A stretch of 64,000 bases of DNA from Streptomyces coelicoflavus. Lineage in GTDB: Bacteria > Actinomycetota > Actinomycetes > Streptomycetales > Streptomycetaceae. A program made the position numbers and the translations under genes. Location of the stretch: positions 496,001 through 560,000 of the forward strand of contig NZ_BEWB01000006.1 of assembly GCF_003112555.1 (NCBI RefSeq). Direction: 5' to 3'. Shown one piece after another: positions 57,082 to 64,000 of this stretch (its first letter is position 1; each line of letters begins with the position of its first letter). The notes beneath the pieces are model-generated. The model did not search any database. It was not told where the DNA came from and saw only the letters and a program-made list of their open reading frames with translations.

Positions 57082-57962
57082 CCCCGGACCAGGGCCCGCC
57101 CCTCGTCCTCGCGGCGCCAGGCCAGCGCGTAGCGGCTGGGGCTCAGCCCGCGGACCGGGCGGGTGCCGACGCCGCCCAGGGTGATCAGCGGGGCGTTGCC
57201 CGTGGCCACCAGGCAGATGCCGAGGCCCGCGACCAGGGCCTCGTACGTCTCCTCGGTACCGGAGATCTCGGCGCCGACCCGCGGTGGGCCGGCGCCGAGT
57301 GCGCGCCGCTCGTCCAGCGCCAGCCAGAAGTCGCGCAGCACGCCCGCCTCCGGGGGCAGGGCGAGGAACGGCTCGGCGACGAGGTCGGCGAAGTCGAGCT
57401 CCGCGCGGGAGGCGAGCGGGTGGGTGTCGGGGAGGGCGACCAGGCGGGGTTCCTCGGCGACCACCGTCCAGGCGTGGCGGCCCGCGTCGGGCAGCGGCAG
57501 CCACACGTACGCGACGTCGGCGGTGCCGTCGGCCAGGCCCGCGGTCGAGTCCTCCCAGCTCATCTGCCGCAGCCGCAGGACCGCCTCCGGATGGGCCGCC
57601 GTGAAGCGGGAGCGGATCGCCGGCAGCAGCCCGCCGCGTCCGGGGCTGGTGCTCATGCCGACGACCAGCGTGCCGCGCCGCGCCTCCCGGACCGCCTCCA
57701 CCGCCGCCGCGCCCTCGGCCCAGTCGGCCAGCACCCGCCGGGCGTGCGGCAGCAGTGCCGTGCCCGCCTCGGTGAGCGCCACGCCCTGATGGTCGCGGCG
57801 GAACAGCTCGGCGTTCACCTGCCGCTCCAGCGCGCGGATCTGCTTGCTCAGCGCGGGCTGGGACACGTACAGCAGCTCGGCCGCCCGCGTGAAGTGCAGT
57901 TCCTCGGCCACCGTCACGAAGTAGCGCAGCTCCCGCAGATGCACGTCCGTCGTCATAGCCAT
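57042..57962 (-). CDS. LysR-family regulator
   Basis: A 306-residue LysR-type regulator. The N-terminal helix-turn-helix is LRELRYFVTVAEELHFTRAAELLYVSQPALSKQIRALE, followed by the two-lobe effector domain (TLVVGMSTSPGRGGLLPAIRSRF and later LVAEPFLALPPEAGVLRDFW). It starts at ATG 57962 or 57956 and is divergent from a short-chain dehydrogenase that it presumably controls. Its 3' end overlaps the XRE-cupin gene by 40 bases. Confidence 0.92.
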   Translation of the reverse strand: MAMTTDVHLRELRYFVTVAEELHFTRAAELLYVSQPALSKQIRALERQVNAELFRRDHQGVALTEAGTALLPHARRVLADWAEGAAAVEAVREARRGTLVVGMSTSPGRGGLLPAIRSRFTAAHPEAVLRLRQMSWEDSTAGLADGTADVAYVWLPLPDAGRHAWTVVAEEPRLVALPDTHPLASRAELDFADLVAEPFLALPPEAGVLRDFWLALDERRALGAGPPRVGAEISGTEETYEALVAGLGICLVATGNAPLITLGGVGTRPVRGLSPSRYALAWRREDEGRALVRGYVEACRRVTAGG

Positions 57963-57969
57963 GGGTTAT
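57955..57969. promoter_or_regulatory. Dyad at the LysR start
   Basis: ATAGCCATGGGTTAT is a 15-bp imperfect dyad containing a T-N11-A element, the usual form of a LysR site. It covers the lysR start codon, 89 bases before the dehydrogenase. Confidence 0.35.
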
Positions 57970-58057
57970 CACCGTGGGTCTTGGACCGGCAACCGGCTTG
58001 TGGCCGAGGCTGGTTGGCGTCGGAGCGACGGACGTGAACGGGACACGAGGAGTCGGT

Positions 58058-58888
58058 ATGAACAAGGTCTGGCTGATCACCGGTGCGAGCAGTGGCTTCG
58101 GGCGGGCGATCGCCGAGGCGGCCCTGGCCGACGGCGACGTCGTGGTCGGAGCGGCACGGCGCCCCGAGGCACTCGACGGCCTCGTGGCCGCGTACCCCGA
58201 CCAGATGGAGGCGCTGCGCCTGGACGTCGCCGACACGGCCGCCGCCGGGGACGCGGTGCGGGACGTGCTGGCACGGCACGGCAGGGTCGACGTGCTCGTC
58301 AACAACGCGGGCCGCACGCACGTCGGCGCCCTCGAGGAGACCGGCGAGGACGAACTGCGCGCGCTGTTCGACGTGCACGTCTTCGGGCCGGCCGCGCTGA
58401 CGCGCGCGGTGCTGCCTTCCATGCGGGAGCGGCGCTCGGGCGCGATCGTGCAGATGAGCAGTATGGGCGGGCAGATGTCCTTCGCCGGCTTCTCGGCGTA
58501 CAGCGGCACGAAGTTCGCGCTGGAGGGCATGTCCGAAGGGCTCGCGGACGAGGTCCGGGACTTCGGCATCAAGGTGCTGATCGTCGAGCCGGGCTCCTTC
58601 CGCACCGGCCTCTTCCAGGCCGGCAACGCCGGGATCAGCGCGGACAGCGGCGTGTACGCCAAGGTCGGCGAGACCCGCGGGATGATCGCCGGAGGCGACG
58701 GCGGCCAGCCCGGCGACCCGGCCAAGGCGGCGGCCGTCATCCGGGCCGCCCTCGCGGCGGAGCACACCCCGCTGCGCCTGCCCCTGGGCGACGACGGCGT
58801 CGGCGCGGTCCTCGGCCACCTCGACCAGGTCCGTGCCGACGTCGAGGCGTGGGAGAAGCAGACCCGGGCCACCGGGTTCGACGACTGA
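58058..58888 (+). CDS. Short-chain dehydrogenase/reductase
   Basis: A 276-residue classical SDR. The cofactor motif is TGASSGFG at residues 8-15, with VLVNNAGRTHVGALEE. The catalytic Ser is in IVQMSSMGGQMSF and Tyr-x3-Lys in FSAYSGTKFALEG. The C-terminal region is extended relative to minimal SDRs (FRTGLFQAG and following). It probably uses NADP(H), given an Arg-rich loop after strand 2 (GAARRPEAL). GAGGAG lies before ATG 58058. The divergent LysR gene is its likely regulator; the substrate is unknown. Confidence 0.93.
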   Translation: MNKVWLITGASSGFGRAIAEAALADGDVVVGAARRPEALDGLVAAYPDQMEALRLDVADTAAAGDAVRDVLARHGRVDVLVNNAGRTHVGALEETGEDELRALFDVHVFGPAALTRAVLPSMRERRSGAIVQMSSMGGQMSFAGFSAYSGTKFALEGMSEGLADEVRDFGIKVLIVEPGSFRTGLFQAGNAGISADSGVYAKVGETRGMIAGGDGGQPGDPAKAAAVIRAALAAEHTPLRLPLGDDGVGAVLGHLDQVRADVEAWEKQTRATGFDD

Positions 58889-58992
58889 GCCGCGGCGCGA
58901 CGGATTCCCCGGCTTTGTTCCGTCCATGGCGAGCGGGCTGACACCTTGGTCTCCGCATCCGACCGTGCCCGTGTCCGAACCAGGAGTCCGTC

Positions 58993-59334
58993 GTGCTCTC
59001 GTTCCTGAAGTCCCTCAACCTCCTGCTGATGTTCCTGCTGGAACTGGCGGTGTACGTCGCGGTCGTGCTCTGGGGGATCGCCGTCGGCGACCGGTGGCCG
59101 GTCGAGGCGGCCCTGGGGGCGGGGGCGCCGGTGGTGATGATGACGGTGTGGGCCCTGTTCGGGTCGCCCCGCGCGGCACACCCCGCGCGCGGGGCGTGGC
59201 GGATCGTCCTGGAGGTGCTCTGGTTCGGTGCCGGCGCGGCCGCCCTGGCCGCCTCCGGCAGACCGCGCTGGGCGGTCGCCTTCGCCGGTGTCTGCCTGGT
59301 CAACGCGGCGCTCAGACGGCTGTGGAGGCAGTGA
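58993..59334 (+). CDS. YrdB/DUF2568 family small membrane protein
   Basis: A 113-residue protein with four hydrophobic segments: LNLLLMFLLELAVYVAVVLWGI, LGAGAPVVMMTVWALFG, WRIVLEVLWFGAGAAALAA and WAVAFAGVCLVNAALRRLW. This matches the YrdB (DUF2568) family; the function is unknown. It begins at GTG 58993 with CAGGAG about ten bases upstream. Confidence 0.8.
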   Translation: MLSFLKSLNLLLMFLLELAVYVAVVLWGIAVGDRWPVEAALGAGAPVVMMTVWALFGSPRAAHPARGAWRIVLEVLWFGAGAAALAASGRPRWAVAFAGVCLVNAALRRLWRQ

Positions 59335-59444
59335 GGGCACCCGGCGCGTCCGCGGTCCGCGGGCCGCCTCCCGTCCGGGCCGCTTACGATGCGCGAGGCC
59401 GCACCCGTCGGTGCACCACCCTCGCGAACAGGAGCAAGGCACCC

Positions 59445-60581
59445 GTGTCGATACCGCCACCGCCGGGACCCCAAGGGCCGTACCCGCAGGGCCCGTACGC
59501 TCCGCCGTGGGGCCACCCCCTCGGCCCGTACCCCCGGCAGGCCCCCGTGAGCGGGCTCGCCGTCGCCGCGTTCGTGCTCGGGGTCCTGTGCTTCGTGCCG
59601 GCGGTCGGGCTCGTGCTGGGGCTGATCGCGCTGGCCCGGATCCGGAAGCGGGGCGAGCGGGGCAAGGGGTTCGCGGTGGCCGGCTGCGTCCTGTCCTCCG
59701 TGGGGCTGGCCCTGTGGGCGCTGACGCTCTCCACGGGCGCCGTGGCCGACTTCTGGGAGGGCTTCCGGGACGCAGCGCGCGGTGAGGGCACCGCCTACGC
59801 GCTGGAGAAGGGCGAGTGCTTCACCACACCCGGGGGCTCTCTCCAGGGGGTGACGTACGACGTCGACCAGGTGCCGTGCGCCGGGGAGCACGACGGCGAG
59901 GTGTTCGCCGTGTTCGACCTGCCGCGCGGCGGCTCGTACCCGGGGGACGACGCGCTCACGTCGATGGCCGACCTGCGCTGCTACGGGCTCGTGGGCGAGT
60001 ACGCCATGGACGACTGGGCCCTGCCCGCCGATGTCGACGTGTACTACCTGACGCCGACCCGGCGCAGCTGGCTGTCGAACGACCGGGAGATCACCTGCCT
60101 GTTCGGCAGCACGGACGAGCGGAAGAACCTGACCGGTTCGCTGCGCAACGACGCGACGACGCTCGACGCGCACCAGATCGCGTACCTGGAGGCGGCGCGG
60201 TCCCTGGACGGGGCCCTGGAGGCGACGCCGGAGAACGAGTACTTCGAGGACGACCCGACCGCGCAGCAGGCGTGGGCGGGCCGGGTGGAGAACGCGCTCA
60301 CCGAGGAGATCGGGATGCTGGGCGCGCACTCCTGGCCGTCCGCGAGTAAGCAGCCGGTCAACGAGCTGGTCACCGACCTGGAGGCGGCACGCGAGGAGTT
60401 CGCCGCGGCGGAGGTGACCCCCGACGCGGACGCGTTCTACGAGCACCTCTACCAGGGCTACGCGCTCATAGACGGCGACACCACGGTCACCGCCCGCGAG
60501 TCCCTCGGCCTCGACACCTCGCCGCCGGAGTACGCGGAGTCCGGCGGCGACGGGGGAGAGAGCCCCGGCAAGGAGGTGTGA
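59445..60581 (+). CDS. DUF4190 and septum-formation domain membrane protein
   Basis: A 378-residue protein. The N-terminus is Pro/Gly/Tyr-rich (PPPPGPQGPYPQGPY and following). A two-helix DUF4190 region comes next (GLAVAAFVLGVLCFVPAVGLVLGLIAL and GKGFAVAGCVLSSVGLALWAL). The outer part has the 'septum formation' pattern: LEKGECFTTPGGSLQG, VDQVPCAGEHDGEVFAVFDLPRG and LRCYGLVGEYAMDDWALP, with paired cysteines. An acidic tail closes it. Members are conserved in actinobacteria without a firm role. GTG 59445 follows AGGAG. Confidence 0.85.
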   Translation: MSIPPPPGPQGPYPQGPYAPPWGHPLGPYPRQAPVSGLAVAAFVLGVLCFVPAVGLVLGLIALARIRKRGERGKGFAVAGCVLSSVGLALWALTLSTGAVADFWEGFRDAARGEGTAYALEKGECFTTPGGSLQGVTYDVDQVPCAGEHDGEVFAVFDLPRGGSYPGDDALTSMADLRCYGLVGEYAMDDWALPADVDVYYLTPTRRSWLSNDREITCLFGSTDERKNLTGSLRNDATTLDAHQIAYLEAARSLDGALEATPENEYFEDDPTAQQAWAGRVENALTEEIGMLGAHSWPSASKQPVNELVTDLEAAREEFAAAEVTPDADAFYEHLYQGYALIDGDTTVTARESLGLDTSPPEYAESGGDGGESPGKEV

Positions 60582-60727
60582 GGGCGCCCATAGCGGGGAG
60601 AAAGTGCCTGCGTAAAGCCCTCGGGCCGCAGAAGTCATCACATCGAGTGATTCTTTGGCCTTTGCTTGCCCGGTCGACCGGCGGTTGCCACGCTGTTGCT
60701 GTCTGTACAACCTGATGGGAGCGGCCA

Positions 60728-61480
60728 GTGACATTCGGTGAGCAGCCGGCGTATCTCCGTGTCGCGGGTGATCTCCGCAAGAAGATCGCCGACGGCCTGC
60801 TGCCGCCTCATACCCGCCTCCCGTCCCAGGCTCGGATCCGCGAGGAGTACGGCGTCTCGGACACCGTCGCCCTGGAGGCCCGCAAGGTGCTGATGGCCGA
60901 GGGGCTGGTCGAGGGCCGCTCCGGCTCCGGCACCTACGTGCGCGAGCGGCCCGTCCCCAGGCGCGTCGCCCGCTCCGGGTACCGGCCGGCCGGCGGCGCC
61001 ACGCCCTTCCGGCAGGAGCAGGCCGACGCCGACGCGCGCGGCACCTGGGAATCGCGCAGCGAGCAGGCCGAGGCGAGCGGTGCCGTGGCCGAGCGGCTCG
61101 GGATCAAGCCCGGCGACCGGGTGATGTGCACCCGGTACGTCTTCCGGGAGGCCGGCGAGGCCGTCATGCTCTCCACCTCCTGGGAGCCGCTGGACCTGAC
61201 CGGGCGCACCCCGGTGATGCTGCCCGAGGAGGGGCCGCTCGGCGGCATGGGCGTCGTCGAGCGGATGGCCGCCATCGACGTCGTCGTCGACAACGTCACC
61301 GAGGAGGTCGGCGCCCGCCCCGGCCTCGCCGAGGAGCTGCTCGCGCTGGGCGGCGTACCGGGGCACGTGGTGCTGGTCGTCCAGCGCACGTTCTACGCCT
61401 CGGGGCGCGCGGTGGAGACGGCCGACGTGGTCGTCCCGGCCGACCGCTACCGGGTCGCGTACCACCTGCCGGTCAGGTAA
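60728..61480 (+). CDS. GntR-family (HutC/UTRA) regulator
   Basis: A 250-residue GntR regulator. The winged helix (about residues 6-75) reads QPAYLRVAGDLRKKIADGLL, then RLPSQARIREEYGVSDTVALEARKVLMAEGLVEGRSGSGTYV. The UTRA ligand domain follows (ERLGIKPGDRVMCTRYVFREAGEAVMLSTSWEPLDLT and later ARPGLAEELLALGGVPGHVVLVVQRTFYA). The start GTG 60728 follows GGGAG. A GTACAA element lies about 20 bases upstream, similar to HutC-type half-sites. No obvious target operon adjoins it. Confidence 0.9.
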   Translation: MTFGEQPAYLRVAGDLRKKIADGLLPPHTRLPSQARIREEYGVSDTVALEARKVLMAEGLVEGRSGSGTYVRERPVPRRVARSGYRPAGGATPFRQEQADADARGTWESRSEQAEASGAVAERLGIKPGDRVMCTRYVFREAGEAVMLSTSWEPLDLTGRTPVMLPEEGPLGGMGVVERMAAIDVVVDNVTEEVGARPGLAEELLALGGVPGHVVLVVQRTFYASGRAVETADVVVPADRYRVAYHLPVR

Positions 61481-61879
61481 CCCGGCAACCGGCGCCCGGT
61501 CCAGGGCGGTTCACCGCCGCCACGGTGTGAGATGGCGCACGCCCGTCGTGCGCCTCCCGCGCCGCTTTCCGCCGCACGCGCGCCTGCCCGCACCCGGGCC
61601 GAGGCTCGGTACCTCCGCGCGCGGCGCCGTAATCCGGCCGTTCCCGCAGGTCGCGTCCCTCGGCCCCGCCATGCCTGTGACCGGAGGCATCGGTGTGCGT
61701 GGGCGGCGCGTTCTGCATCGTGCGCCCCCTGCGTTCTGGCTGGTTGCGTACCTCTTTGTGCAAAGTCGTATTCGCTCCGTGAAGGTTGGGCGTACGCTCG
61801 GGCATATGCGGACTGCGGTTTCCTTGGCGGGCGGGGCGCGGCGAGTGCCGCGGGCGGGAACGGGAGGTGGAAGGGCGCG
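61481..61879. other. Intergenic region, no gene seen
   Basis: About 400 bases. It contains the hairpin at 61534-61554 and a TACGCT -10-like box at 61793-61798, about 80 bases before the small protein at 61880. Overlapping frames are Arg-rich and unconvincing. Confidence 0.5.
61534..61554 (+). terminator. Candidate terminator after the GntR gene
   Basis: Perfect 8-bp stem GGCGCACG / CGTGCGCC with a 5-base loop, 54 bases past the stop. Confidence 0.5.
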
Positions 61880-62071
61880 ATGAACGACAGCACGGTCACT
61901 CTTCCCTGGCTGGTCTTCCGGCAGGACGACAACGGCAATCGCTATCGCGTGGGCAGGTATGCGACCCGGGCCGAGGCCCAGCAGATCGCGGACACCCTCG
62001 ACGGTCGCGGACACCAGCAGCTCTACTGGGTCGAGAGGCTCGGCGCGGCGGGCACGGGCACGGCCGACTGA
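61880..62071 (+). CDS. Conserved 63-aa hypothetical protein
   Basis: A 63-residue soluble protein: MNDSTVTLPWLVFRQDDNGN, then RYRVGRYATRAEAQQIADTLDGRGHQQLYWVERL. The layout (strand, strand, helix, strand) resembles a SPOR-like half domain. I recall near-identical short proteins in many streptomycetes, but no function. GGAGG with GGAAGGG lies upstream of ATG 61880, and the length and composition support translation. Confidence 0.75.
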   Translation: MNDSTVTLPWLVFRQDDNGNRYRVGRYATRAEAQQIADTLDGRGHQQLYWVERLGAAGTGTAD

Positions 62072-62116
62072 CCGGCGCCCTCCGCGGGGGCGGGCCGGGG
62101 CCGGCCGGAGAGGCCG

Positions 62117-62129
62117 TAGGCTCCGGCGC
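62117..62129 (+). promoter_or_regulatory. Candidate leaderless -10 before the Nudix gene
   Basis: TAGGCT (62117-62122), seven bases, then ATG 62130; no ribosome binding site is visible. Confidence 0.4.
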
Positions 62130-62564
62130 ATGACGGAACGGATCGTGGTGGGTGCCGCCCTGCTCGACGGCGGGCGCCTGCTCGCCGCACGCCGGAGCGC
62201 GCCCGCGGAACTGGCCGGGCGCTGGGAGCTGCCCGGCGGCAAGGTCGAGGCGGGGGAGACGCCCGAGGCGGCGCTCGAGCGCGAACTGCGCGAGGAACTC
62301 GGAGTGGCGGCCGAGGCCGGAGAGCGCGTCCCGGGGCAGTGGCCCCTGCGGGCGCCGTTCGTCCTCCAGGTGTGGACCGCCCGCCTGCTCCCCGGCTCCG
62401 CCGCCCCCGAACCCCTCGAGGACCACGACGACCTGCGCTGGCTGACCCCCGCCCAGGTCTGGGACGTTCCCTGGCTCGAGCAGGACGTACCCGCCGTCGA
62501 GCGGGTGCTCGCCCACCTGGGACTCGGGGCGAGGGGCGCGGCGCGCGGTACCGGGACCGGATGA
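62130..62564 (+). CDS. Nudix hydrolase, MutT-like
   Basis: A 144-residue Nudix hydrolase. The Nudix box runs from GGKVEAGETPEAALERELRE to EELGV (G-x5-E-x7-RE-x2-EE-x-G pattern). The preceding RWELPGG and the N-terminal RIVVGAALLDGGRLLAARR are typical of 8-oxo-dGTP diphosphatases. It probably removes oxidised nucleotides. The substrate is inferred from similarity of layout; other NTP pyrophosphatases share it. It appears to be expressed from a leaderless promoter. Confidence 0.9.
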   Translation: MTERIVVGAALLDGGRLLAARRSAPAELAGRWELPGGKVEAGETPEAALERELREELGVAAEAGERVPGQWPLRAPFVLQVWTARLLPGSAAPEPLEDHDDLRWLTPAQVWDVPWLEQDVPAVERVLAHLGLGARGAARGTGTG

Positions 62565-62585
62565 GCGGTACCCGGCCCGGATAAA

Positions 62586-62591
62586 GGGTAT
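62586..62591 (+). promoter_or_regulatory. GGGTAT box, SigB-like -10
   Basis: GGGTAT is the -10 of the SigB-type stress sigma factors of Streptomyces (GTTT-N14-16-GGGTAT). It lies 63 bases before the RsbW-like kinase gene. The -35 region shows only GGTA, so the call is weak. Confidence 0.3.
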
Positions 62592-62653
62592 GTGCCCATT
62601 AACCCCATGAAAAGGGACACCGGTGGGGGTTGTCGGCCGGGGAAGTGATCGGC

Positions 62654-63055
62654 GTGAGCGACGACGAGGGCGACTGTGCCGAGTGGGTCTTCCCCGCGGC
62701 CCCGGACGCCGTGCGGACCGCCCGCTCCCTGGTCCGCCGCACGCTGGACGAGTGGCGCCTCGGCAGCGTCGGCGACATCACCGCCCTGCTGGTCAGCGAA
62801 CTGGTCACCAACGCCCTGCGGCACGCCACCGGACCCATCGGCGTCCGCCTGGTGCGCGACCCGGCCGGAGCCGCCGGGGTCCTGCTGGTCGAGGTGTCCG
62901 ACCCGCTGCCCGACCCGCCGCGCGAGCGCGTCGCCCGCCCCGACGACGAGGACGGCCGCGGCCTGCAACTGGTGGCGTCCGTGACGCGGCGCTGGGGCAC
63001 GCGCCCCGGCGAGGCGGGCAAGACGGTGTGGTTCGAACTCGCCCTGCCGAGCTGA
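62654..63055 (+). CDS. RsbW-like ATP-binding anti-sigma/regulatory kinase
   Basis: A 133-residue GHKL-fold protein. The N box is LLVSELVTNALRHATGPIGVRLV, G1 is LLVEVSDPLPDPP, and G2 is DEDGRGLQLVASVTRRWGTRP, ending KTVWFELALP. Streptomycetes have dozens of such single-domain kinases, partners of STAS-domain antagonists and SpoIIE phosphatases. GTG 62654 is chosen with GGGGAAG eight bases upstream; starts at 62645 or 62630 are possible. A PAS-containing gene, probably a SpoIIE-type phosphatase, follows. Confidence 0.88.
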   Translation: MSDDEGDCAEWVFPAAPDAVRTARSLVRRTLDEWRLGSVGDITALLVSELVTNALRHATGPIGVRLVRDPAGAAGVLLVEVSDPLPDPPRERVARPDDEDGRGLQLVASVTRRWGTRPGEAGKTVWFELALPS

Positions 63056-63354
63056 CGCGACGGCTTCGTGACACACCGTTGCCATCGCGACGACAAGTGT
63101 CCGGAATGTACCGACATCACCCCTGACTGCGGCCGTCAACCGGTTCAGGCCAGTGGCAGTTGTGGAACTGCGTGATTCGATGCCGTGTCCGCTGGTTAGA
63201 AGACTGGAAGTGTTGTCACGGTCCGGACCGAAAACCATCGGGACCGTGCTGTGATCGTGAACACCGTGTCGTGCGGCGCCGTAGTGCTGGATACTGCGGG
63301 CAGCCGCCTCCGGTGACCGGTGCCGGACGCGGTGAGCTGGAGGGGACGGTTCGC
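63056..63354. other. Intergenic region before the PAS-protein gene
   Basis: About 300 bases with no gene. An inverted repeat CACGGTCC / GGACCGTG (about 63217-63247) and a GATACT box near 63289 are the only features seen; the promoter of the gene at 63355 should be here. Confidence 0.45.
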
Positions 63355-64000
63355 GTGAGCGAGATACCAGCGAGGGCCGAGGAGCCCACGGAGTCCACGG
63401 AGTCCGGGGGCCCGTCGCAAGACGCGCCCCTCGGTGACGCGGTGTGGCAGAGCAGCCCGCCCGGCTCCATCTACGACTACGTCAAGGTCGCGTCCTTCTC
63501 CATCGGCCCCGACGGGCTCGTCGACCAATGGAGCCTGCGGGCGGAACAACTGCTCGGCATCCGGGCGGAAGACGCCGTGGGTACCGACCCCATCGAGGCC
63601 TTCATCGACCCCGACCTGCGCGAGCGCGGCCGGCGCAAGATGACCGAGATCCTCGACGGCCGGGAGTGGACCGGCGTGGTCCCCTTCCGGACACCGGGCG
63701 GCGGCGCCGGGTCCGGGTCGCGGGCGAGCGGACGGCGCGGACAGCGCGGGCTGGCCGAGGTGTACGTCATGCCGACGCGCACCGAGGACGGCGAGAAGGC
63801 CGCCGTCTGCATCGTCGTCGACGTCCGCGTCCTGCGCAGCATCGAGACCGACCTGGCCGCCTCACAGGCCATATTCGGCCAGTCTCCGTTCGGCTTCCTG
63901 CTGATCGACCCCGACCTGACGGTGCGCCGCGCCAACCAGCGGTTCGCCTCCACCTTCGGCGGCACCCCCGACGACCACCGCGGCAAGGGCGTCCACGACT
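63355..64000 (+). CDS. PAS-domain regulator (probably SpoIIE-type phosphatase), 3' end beyond window
   Basis: An open frame of 215 codons from GTG 63355 runs off the right edge. GGAGGGG lies nine bases upstream. The first 25 residues are an acidic, repetitive stretch (EEPTESTESGG). A first PAS fold covers about residues 40-165 (YVKVASFSIGPDGLVDQWS, GIRAEDAVGTDPIEAFIDPD and YVMPTRTEDGEKAAVCIVVD). A second PAS begins at about 180 (IFGQSPFGFLLIDPDLTVRRAN). In streptomycetes this layout usually leads to GAF, SpoIIE and HATPase domains, but those would lie outside the window. Confidence 0.82.
   Translation, partial: MSEIPARAEEPTESTESGGPSQDAPLGDAVWQSSPPGSIYDYVKVASFSIGPDGLVDQWSLRAEQLLGIRAEDAVGTDPIEAFIDPDLRERGRRKMTEILDGREWTGVVPFRTPGGGAGSGSRASGRRGQRGLAEVYVMPTRTEDGEKAAVCIVVDVRVLRSIETDLAASQAIFGQSPFGFLLIDPDLTVRRANQRFASTFGGTPDDHRGKGVHD

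Noticed and set aside
55633..59460. A 1275-codon open frame on the minus strand spanning several genes
   Set aside because: Only its last 226 codons (from GTG 56313) are a real methyltransferase. The rest is antisense to the XRE-cupin, SDR and membrane protein genes and has shadow-like composition.

Overview
The window is chromosomal DNA of a Streptomyces or very close relative. The base composition is very GC-rich with G/C at almost every third codon position. GTG starts are frequent and the regulator families are typical (WhiB, SpoIIE-type phosphatases, RsbW-like kinases, large LuxR-type LAL regulators). The gene order ahpD-ahpC-oxyR, fumC, class I fumarase, WhiB, glpX, xseB-xseA, ispH, ppgK, ychF is one I remember from the core of the Streptomyces coelicolor chromosome; this is memory, not a search.

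Layout. 1-6.4 kb is accessory: the end of an IS5-type transposase, an orphan gene, a DUF192 gene and a tandem array of five paralogous lipoproteins with one secreted protein inserted among them. 6.5-13.3 kb carries an LLM-family oxidoreductase, a methyltransferase, a 1.1 kb gene-poor structured region, a PIN-PhoH ATPase, a secreted transglycosylase-like protein and an AI-2E-type permease. 13.4-15.6 kb is the peroxide module ahpD/ahpC with divergent oxyR. 15.65-19.2 kb is a PadR-controlled ABC exporter operon. 19.4-26.5 kb has an SPFH/RHH pair, a class A penicillin-binding protein, a GAF-SpoIIE-HATPase phosphatase and a DUF402 protein. 26.6-31.5 kb holds class II fumarase, a secreted M28 peptidase and class I fumarase. 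31.8-43.1 kb is housekeeping: DUF1707, WhiB, glpX, DUF4245, nitroreductase, DUF4287, xseBA, an APC permease, ispH, ppgK, DUF6542 and ychF. 43.2-51 kb is a second accessory block: a LAL regulator facing a metallo-hydrolase and carboxylesterase, and a TetR/oxidoreductase pair with three operator-like palindromes.

The most interesting locus is 51.07-55.08 kb. A 25-codon gene with a strong ribosome binding site (52392-52469, minus strand), followed directly by an M14-type zinc carboxypeptidase, is divergent from an E1/ThiF-like adenylating enzyme overlapping an M50-type membrane protease by 4 bases. Both divergent proteins begin with a PqqD-like region resembling a RiPP recognition element. The peptide ends in a Gly-rich tail whose last residue is Ser; removing that Ser would leave a Gly-Gly end, the classical E1 substrate. 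This looks like a compact peptide-modification (RiPP-type) cluster that I do not recognise from the literature.

55.1-64 kb contains a DinB-like protein, methyltransferase, XRE-cupin regulator, divergent LysR/SDR pair, small membrane protein, DUF4190/septum-formation protein, GntR regulator, a conserved 63-aa protein, a Nudix hydrolase, an RsbW-like kinase and the start of a PAS-containing regulator (probably a SpoIIE-type phosphatase) that runs off the window. No tRNA, rRNA or CRISPR array was seen.
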